DNA of 64,000 nucleotides, taken from assembly GCA_032622095.1 (NCBI GenBank), contig CP136065.1, positions 241,903,530 through 241,967,529 on the forward strand, given 5' to 3'. This DNA comes from Siphonodentalium dalli (Eukaryota; Mollusca; Scaphopoda; Gadilida; Siphonodentaliidae). How positions within the stretch are numbered: position 1 is the stretch's first letter; the number at the start of each line of letters is the position of its first letter. A model generated the notes under the pieces. It was not told where the DNA came from. It saw nothing but the letters and a program-made list of their open reading frames with translations, and made no database searches. The position numbers and the translations under genes are program-made. Shown here in pieces: positions 38,501-47,500 of the stretch.

Positions 38501-41500
38501 GACCACATTGTGATAGTTACAGTTATGCCCTGTGCCAATGCATTCTCTTATATATGCGAGTCGACCATAGGTCGCCTCGCATATATAAGAGAATGCATTG
38601 GCCTAAACAAATTCTTTTTTTTTAACACTTTTTACCATTTTTTCTTACATTCTTTAACAATTTTATAATTTTTAATGTGTTAAGCCAATGCATTCTCTTA
38701 TATATGCGAGGCGACCTATGGTCGACTCGCATATATAAGAGAATGCATTGGCACAGGGCCCGTCTGTTGGGTAAAGGGTTAAGGGACCTTATTCATTGTG
38801 AATTTTATGATCTTTCAGTCAAACAATTATATCTTTTGGTACTGGGCGGACCAAGAAGTTTCCATCTATTCACCAACATTATGAATCAGTGGATACCCCA
38901 GGGTTGTTTATCGCTGGAGCAAACAGTCACTCTCTGGACTTCAGGAAATCGGCAGGTGGATTCATTCATGGTTACAGATACACAGGTATTATTTCCAAGT
39001 CAAAATAAAACACCATTTGGCCACATGTTCCCCCAAAAAAGGTGGCTTTTTTTAGAAGCATACAATTTTAAAAAGACATAGATCTATTAATCTTTCTAAT
39101 CACTGCATCATTGAACACCTGGGCTTGTATTCACTAACTAGGTTTATATTATAAACTGGGAAGTTTATTTCATAGCAGCTACACTGTTGATGATATGATT
39201 GACTCTTATGAGATTTGTCACATGTCAATAGATAGGCGTGCAACAAAAAATGCATACACTCACCAGATACTATCATTTTATTACACAGCTATAAGCAACA
39301 ATGAGTCTAATAAATGTTTATTTGTGACAAAATTACACAACATAAGTCCTGGTCTCTGTTAACAGTTACCACTTGTCTTGTCTTGTCTGTTGTTATGTTC
39401 CCTCGTTGGTTTTTCGAGGCACCTCAGTGAATGAGTAATCCTAATAACTGTTCTCCAGAATCGCGTAATATACAGGTGTTGGTTTGCAGCTGCAAAGCGT
39501 ATCGGTTATTGGCATATATACATGTAGTCTTCGTTTTCCTGTAGCTGTGTACTTGAAGTTAGATTAAAAATATTGAGGGCACTGACGGTCAGGTTCTCAC
39601 AGTCTGTTCCACGAGCAGCCGACTTCTTCTCCTGTGTATGTCTGCTAGAAGTTCCCGGCTGTGTAATTTTATCAGCTCTATATCTCTGTCATTGAAGTCG
39701 GTGATGTTTGATATGGATTGGTGAGTGCAGTCAAGCATAAGATGTGTGAATAGCAGCTGGTCTGACATCAGTATCGGATTTTCTTGTATGATTTCCAGAT
39801 GCTGTAATTTTTCTTTTACTCTTCTGCGGATGGTATCATAGAGTGAGCAGTTGGCAATAACATGCTGGCGGTCTTCAGTCTCTGCTCCACAGAGGGGACA
39901 GGATTTCTTGATACTGTGCTTGTTTAATGTTGCCCTATTAGACTGCAGTATGTATGTTCCGGTGATAAACCTCGCCTTTATTTCAGCCCGGTGTACATCA
40001 TGGCGATTGTTTCTTATGTGACGAAATATATGATGGATCTTGTTGACTTCTAATGACTTTGCATTTATGTAGCTCAAGGTAGACTTTGTAGCGATCTCAA
40101 AGGACCAGTCTTTCTGAGTCTTGTCGGTGATTCCTTTACACAGTCGGTTCTTCCAGTCCTCAGGTGTTGGTGGATTTTCCAGCAGATTATAGGCATTCGG
40201 TAGGTCATAAAGTAGAAGGAGTCGTCTGATCATGGAGAACCATATGTTTGCTTCTTTACTGTGAACAGCGAGTTGTCTGTAGGCGACCTCCCATTCTATG
40301 GTGTTCTTGTCAGAGATTATACGATGGAACAGGTTCAAGGCATTTCGGTGGATGACAGTCATGATCGGTAGGGTTCCGACAAGCGCAGTTATGGCTACCG
40401 ACGCAGTCCTTGTAGGTAGATGGAGTATCTGTCGGAGGATTTTGTTCTGGTGCGCTTCTAATTTTTTGCTCTCTGTGTCGTTGATGTTAAGAATCTCTAG
40501 GCCGTAAGTGAGGCGAGGTGTAACATAGAGATTCCAGAGTTTTATTTTCACTCTTTGTGTGGCACCTGTTTTCCCATGTAGTCCGGCACCCATCAGAGAG
40601 TATGCTGTCTTCCTGGATAACGCAAGTTTTTTCTCGATGTCTGGCTTGTTGTTATTCTGTCGTATAATCCCGAGATGTTCTACTGCAGATGGTGTGATTA
40701 TTTTATTGTCATATATGATGAAATCTTTGCTAATCGAGGAGCCATTGTAGACTAGTAAGTTACTTTTGGTTGGGTTGATGGTGTATCTCTCCATCCTCGA
40801 GTACTGGTCAACTTCTTTGATCATCAGCGTCATAGTTGTTTCCGAGTGTGCCAGGAGGGCAATGTCATCCGCGCAGGTGACATGCGGTATCGTAACAGTA
40901 CCAATTTCAGCACCTCGGTAGCTGGTCTCTAATGTCCTCAAGAGGGGGTTATTGAAGCGTTTGTAGTGTCCTGTTGAGAGAATTCCAGCTTGCCGCACTC
41001 CCTGGAGTATCTTAAATGTTTGTGACAGAGAGCCTTGCCATTTGACTTTACTTGTCATGCTGGTGTATATTTCCTTTAGTAGGAGCCAGTCGTGTCCAGT
41101 TATGCCATCTAAAAACAGCTTATGTAGGAGGATATCATGGTCGACTACATCGAAGGCCTTTTGTGCATCAAGGGTGGTGAAAAGTAGCTTCTTTTTTCCT
41201 ATCTTCGCCTCGTTAATACATTCTGATACTATAAGTGCAGCATTAAGGGATGAGGTTCCTTTTGTGAAGCCTTTTTGAAGTTTTGACTGCGTTGGTATTA
41301 GGAGTTTTTCATGTCTAGTATTCAGTATATGTTCCAAAATTTTGAGGATAGTTGACGTGACGGTTATTCCTCTGTAATTCGCTGGATTGTGAGGGCAACC
41401 TTTTTTGTACACGGGTGTCAAGTGACCTTCCTTCATTACTTCAGGAATACAGCGTGTGTGTACAATCGCATTCAGCAGTTTCGTCAGGTATGGCAAGATA

Positions 41501-44500
41501 ACTGTTTGACAGAGTTTTAGATGCTCACTGGTGATGCCTAGGGAGTCAGCTGCTTTGTTGTTACTGAGCTTCTTCATTGCATGCTTTACCTCTTCGTCTG
41601 TTATGTTAATCATACTAGTAATGCTGGCCTGCTTGTGACAGGTATATTCTATCGTTTGTAGGTCATTCCTGATACGATCAATATGTGGGTCATCGAATAG
41701 TTCATTTTCGGTCGGAGTGGCGAGATTTTGAAAGTGCTCCTTCCATCCACTCATTATACCTTCTGTAGTTGTGAGTGTTTCTCCATTCACGTTGAGTTCA
41801 GATATTGCATGTGAGGAAGTAGATCGTTGTTGTTTGACTAGTTGAGAGAAGGTCTTTGGATTCGGTTGAGCTTCCACAAGTTTCTCAATGGCCTCTGATC
41901 GTCTTCTGGCACTCTCTTGTCGTTGTAATTTCTGCAGAGTGGATTTCGCTTGTTTCATTTCTTTGTATTCACTACTCGTTCTGTCAGGTGTTCCTGCGGT
42001 TTTCCACTTCCACCAGACTGCCTTCTCATGCTTAATAGCTGCCTTAATGCCTTCATTCCAGACTTTTGGTTTAGTTTTTAGCTTTATCTGCTCTTTATGT
42101 CCTGGAATGCTGGTCTGCGTTGCTTCGATCAGTACTGTTGTCAGATGTTTTACAGAGAGATGTAGTTGGTACTCGGTGGTAGGTTCCTCTAGAAAGTGTT
42201 GTAACTTTGAGGATACATTCTCGTTGTATAAAGCTTTGTTACAGCGATCCCATTTAGGTTTAGGTGTGATTTTGATGTCGTTTTCAACCTTCTTCGTGGA
42301 TATTTGGATAGACGCACGAACTGGGATATGATCAGACGTATTCAGTGGTTCCTTGTTGTCCACTAGCCAGGCGAAAGTCAGCTTTCTGGCAGAGGGATTG
42401 CAGAATATGTAGTCAATTTCTGCTGTATCTCTTTCATTTGTGTGAAAAAATGTGGGCGTTCCTCCTTGTTGTGTAAACAGGTCCTTTTTATTATAGAACT
42501 TTATTAAGTTTGAATCCCTGTCATTTTTTGGGTCTCTTGTTAATGAGGCATTGAAATCTCCGCATAAGATCACTGCATGGGAGCTGAATTTTTCCAGAAT
42601 TTCTTCTATTTCCACAAGTACTGCTCTGAAGTCATCAATTTTCGAGTTCCCTCTAGCAGGCATGTACACACATACTATGCAGGTTGGTGGTTGAGTGAGG
42701 AGCTCCAGCACTACTATGCGATTGCTTCCATCCGGGTGTAATCTATATTGTAGGTCAAGATTCGTATTGAAGAATATTGCTGTTCCACCGTAGCCTCTGG
42801 GGACTTGATACGGCGAGATGGGGTCGTGTTCATCCACAGACTTCGCATGCACAGCTCTCTTGCTTGATAACTTTGCCATTATGGGTTTTTGAAATGCAAA
42901 TAACCAGTGTTCCTGGACACATAATATGTCTGTTTCCTCCAGGAGTTTGTCTAGATAGGCTTCATTGCTTTGGACGTTTCTTATATTTATTGTCGCTAAA
43001 ATGAGTTGTTTCTTCTCTCCGTCTCCTTCCACCTTGAGGTCTTCGCCCGGACCTGGTACAAAAAAGACTGAGACTCGTGCTCAGCTGATTCCGGTATGTG
43101 GGAGCTAACAGAGCTGACGTTTGTTATCTCTGGTGATGGCAGCTGTTTCTGCTGGTAGTTTTCATCCGTAAATGTCACCACTTTTTTTGGTGTCGAGTGT
43201 CTACGATTGTGTCCATGAGGGTTTTTGTTCTTTAGCCTTGGTGGTATAAACGTTGGCCAGCTTGGATTTGATTTGACTTGTTTGTTTTTTACACCGTCAG
43301 TTTTCATATTTTCACGGCCAGTGCTGGTATGCATAGACGGAGTTTGTATATCTTGCGGAGTCGTCGATGGAGTTTGATACGTGGAGCTCTCCGTGGGCCT
43401 GCGCAGGAGTCTGTGAGATAGGTTTTGTTTTGGTTGACTCACTGGAAGCTGTGTCGGTGGTGGCGGTCCGCCATGTCCAGAGAAATTTTTGACCAGATAT
43501 TCAGGTCTGTGCCAGAGGTCAGGTCCCATCGGTGGGGGTCGTGATACATTTGGGGCTTGATATGGCACATGTGTTGGAAAGGACTGCATGTTGTACGGTG
43601 GCGGTGTAGCATAAGGGCCATGTTGAGCCGGTTGCCTTTGCAGTTCGTTGTTTTGCCGTTGCAGTTGGATTTGTAACTCTATGTTCGAGAGACGGTTGTG
43701 GATAGACTGGATCTCAAGTCGATTGACCTGCTGGGCCAGGTATGCATTTTCTGGATTATTTGCTGCATAAGTATAGGGATGGTGTTGAGTACTCTCTGGA
43801 ATCTGGGAGTTTAAGCCGTTTGATTGTGGTGGCATTTGAAGTGAGGCTTGCGCTCTGAGTACACGGTTTGTGTTTTCTAGATCTTTTATTCTAGCTTCCA
43901 TTTTTAGCATATAGCTATTGGCATATAGCTATTGGCCAGCATATAGCTATTGGCCACTATTGTTTGTTGGCTAAACAACCACACATTTTTTTACCAGAAA
44001 ATATTCAAAATATAATCAGTATTAATCGACAGAAGTATTTCCGGACAGGGGTCTTTGATTCATATCTAATATTTTATACCCTGGTTACGTATAGGACTCC
44101 TTCTGCACTTTTATTATATGTTGTCTGCTTTTTTGCCTGAAAACCCCTCCAGGTGAATAATAGACCATTCCATCGTATTTTGTTACGACAGAATGGGAGG
44201 ATCAATTTAGTGTAGAAAACCCTGTTAACCCTTTCAGTGCCAAGTCCGATTACCCTGCAGGGAGCCCCACACATATATAGAAGCATATAGAAGAGTGTCG
44301 TCTGCTCATGTTTGTCTGGGGCTCTGTATGGGTGAAATTATTAAATTGTTAAAGAATACAAGAAAAAATTATTAAAATTGTAAAAAATTGTTAGGCCAAT
44401 GCATTCTCTTATATATGCGAGGCGACCTATGGTCGACTCGCATATATAAGAGAATGCATTGGCACAGGGTAAAACTATATAACACATGTTTACAAAGAGA

Positions 44501-47500
44501 TAGACCATCTTTAATTCATAATTGTCTTTCTTGTTTCAGCTCAAGCTCTACACAGGGTCATGGAGAACAGATATGAGAAGAAATCGTGGCCTTCTGTTAC
44601 GTTCCCCGTCACTGCGCTGTATAACCACTTCATACGCCGTATCAATGAAGCCTCGGGAATTTATCAGATGTTTGAATTCTTGGGAGATGTCGCTATACTA
44701 AGCGAGTATGTAACAAATATATTGATCAGATGTTTGAATTCTTGGGGGATGTTGCTATGCTAAGCGAGTATGTATTGAATTCTTGAGGGTTGCTAAAGCG
44801 TGTATGTATTGAATTCTTGGCAGATGTTACTATGCTGAGCGAGTATGTATTGAATTCTTGGCAGATGTTACTATACTAAGCGAGTATGTATTAAATTCTT
44901 GGGTGCTACGCGAGTATGTAACAAATGTATTTATCAGATGTTTGAATTCTTGGGAGATGTTGCTAAACTAAGCGAGTATGTAACAAATGTATTTATCAGA
45001 TGTTTGAATTCTTGGGGGATGTTTCTATGCTAAGCGAATATGTATTGAATTCTTGAGGGTTGCTAAAGCGAGTATGTATTGAATTCTTGGCAGATGTTAC
45101 TATACTAAGCGAGGATGTATTAAATTCTTGGGTGCTACGCAAGTAGGTAGCAGGGTAATGTTGCAAGAGTTATACTCGTCCTTGACCTCAATAAATGGTA
45201 TACTCATAGGGCGCGCATCTATAATCTCAAATCGACTCAATTCCACCTGCATGTGCAATTTGACTTATATATCAAGATGTTCCACCCACTTTGGTGTTCT
45301 AGAAACCACCCGAAAAAGACCCGTTAATTAGTTGAATATAACGTGACTGCAAATTATGAGGTGAAGGTCGAGTATAGCTCTTGCGACATTACCCCTCTAC
45401 CACGCGAGTATGTAACCAATTAACTTTTATCATCTTTACATCATCAGCAGGGATCATCCTTTATATTACCGGGGGCCAAATACATCCCCCTTTTCCAATG
45501 CTAAAAGTACCAAATTTTACCCAATTCTAGTCTAAAAATACCCAACTCACCAAGATGATTGATTTAAGTCACAGTTGCAGCCATCATAATTGACTACGAC
45601 AATCAGCAATGCCAAAGCCATTTGTTGAAGCAAACTGGGCCATGACAAAGGATTTCCGTAGCGGAGTGCCGAAGCCAAACAATCTGAAATAAGAGGGCTG
45701 CAGTTGTTGGAAATTATTATCAAAATCCACTATAAAATACACATACCATCACTTTAAGTTTAATAATAATACAGACAAGTATGGAAAGCTGACTCCCACT
45801 ACCACCACCTGTTTCAAGCCCTATTTCAGCATGTTTTTGCAATGTTAAAGATGCACAATCCGATTAAGTGGCCCTCAATTACTATTTATTTGTAATCGGG
45901 GGTAAAAAATATTTGATTCAAGGAACCTATCAAAGTTCAGAGTTATTAGTTATCGATTTTTGAATTCTATTATTTTTCACCATCAAGAATTATTATTGGC
46001 CCAATAAACAGTCGACGAGCCGAAGGTCTCAGACCAAATTGCAAATGAAGATGGATAACTCTAAAACCATGAGGCGTTCTGTTGATAATAAGGCCAACAA
46101 TTGTCGAACAATATGTTTGTAAATAACACGTTTTGGGCAATTTTATTCTATAGTTGACGGTGGTTAGCATTATTTTTGGGCAATTAATCGATTTTGATAA
46201 TTGAAGTGGTATTTCGAAAAAAAATTGTTGTTATTGGAATCTGATTATATGGGGACCATCGAATTGGATTGAGTTCCTTTAATCACTTTGAATCCCAAAC
46301 AACACCGAATTTGAAAATCTGACGAGTCGCATGCAATAATAAGAATCATGGTTTGGTTATGATGGTACAATCTTGGATGACGACTTGTCAATCTCACACA
46401 TGAGCTTTCCAGGATTTTGATGAGAATTTCCAACAAATGTGATTTCAAAGATTAACTTCAATGTTTATCAATCTTTAAAGATGAACAAATGTATGTTCTT
46501 GGGTGTGTTATAGCATAGAGGCAATCACTGTAAAACTAATTCAACTACTTCTGCAGATGCCTTGTCTCCTAGCAACCATAAGCTCCTCCCACTGTTTATA
46601 ATATGTGTGGAAACCTCCATTACAAATAAAGCACATTGTTTCTAAGATGATTCTAAAATAATATCCCATTGACAACAAACTGTGGCCCTGCGAAATTATT
46701 CGATTCTATACAATTCCGAATCTTTCATCCGATTCGATTTGATTCAAAATTGTCTGCCCTGATTAGAATTTTATCATATCTTTTTCATCAGATGCATTAC
46801 CATTAATTTGAAGACATGATATGTACTTATTCGGGTGCGTAAAACTGATAAGTTAGTATTCAGGCACTATGCCAACTGGAGGAATGTAACATTCTACTAA
46901 CATCGCCGAAAATCTGAAGCTAAACGACCCTACCACTCCATAGAAAACATCGTCTGAACTATGCTCAATTGTAAATATTTACTACTCGATTTGGGACGCA
47001 TCTATCTGCAACAAACTAACGAAAAACGATTTCCCTATCGAGAGTCACTGCAATTAATTAATATATAAGAATGACGGTGTGTTGTCAATTTGGATATAAA
47101 TTTGTAAATATTACTACTTTGAACAAAATTATTCTCTATTTCTAATCGATCACCCTGCTGTAATGTTTCACATCACTTTAACGTCATCTTCTTCATTTTA
47201 CTGGGATGATTTGATAATTATTTTACGTCATCTCCATTTTACAGGGACAGTATGACTGTTACATACATAGAGGAGTTTCCAGTGCGGTCCCTCCATCAGC
47301 TGGAGGAGCTGACCGGGCATAAAGGAACAGAAGTCATAGCATTAGTGTTACAGTATGGAGCCAACTTCTCAGGACCGGGAAATGACGTCTTCCGAACAGA
47401 CAGGGCAAACGGAGAGCCATCCGAGGCACACAGATCTAACTTCTTACACCCAACTTACTACTACTACAAGAAAATACCTACAGGTATGTGAAAGAGAGAT

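Larger units (their letters stand above)
39550..43930 (-). mobile_element. Non-LTR retrotransposon (LINE) with two intact ORFs, antisense in intron 6
   Basis: ORF1 (43910-42996) overlaps ORF2 (43032-39589), both uninterrupted, so the copy is young. The ends are uncertain: no poly(A) or target duplication was identified. Upstream of ORF1, CATATAGCTATTGG is repeated three times (43906-43957). Downstream of ORF2, near 39370-39390, there is a short CAAGA-type repeat that could be the tail. Domain order is APE-type endonuclease then reverse transcriptase. Confidence 0.93.

Noticed and set aside
44660-45150. Possible CRISPR-like array
   Set aside because: Units are contiguous and overlap a coding exon; there are no unique spacers, and the genome is eukaryotic.
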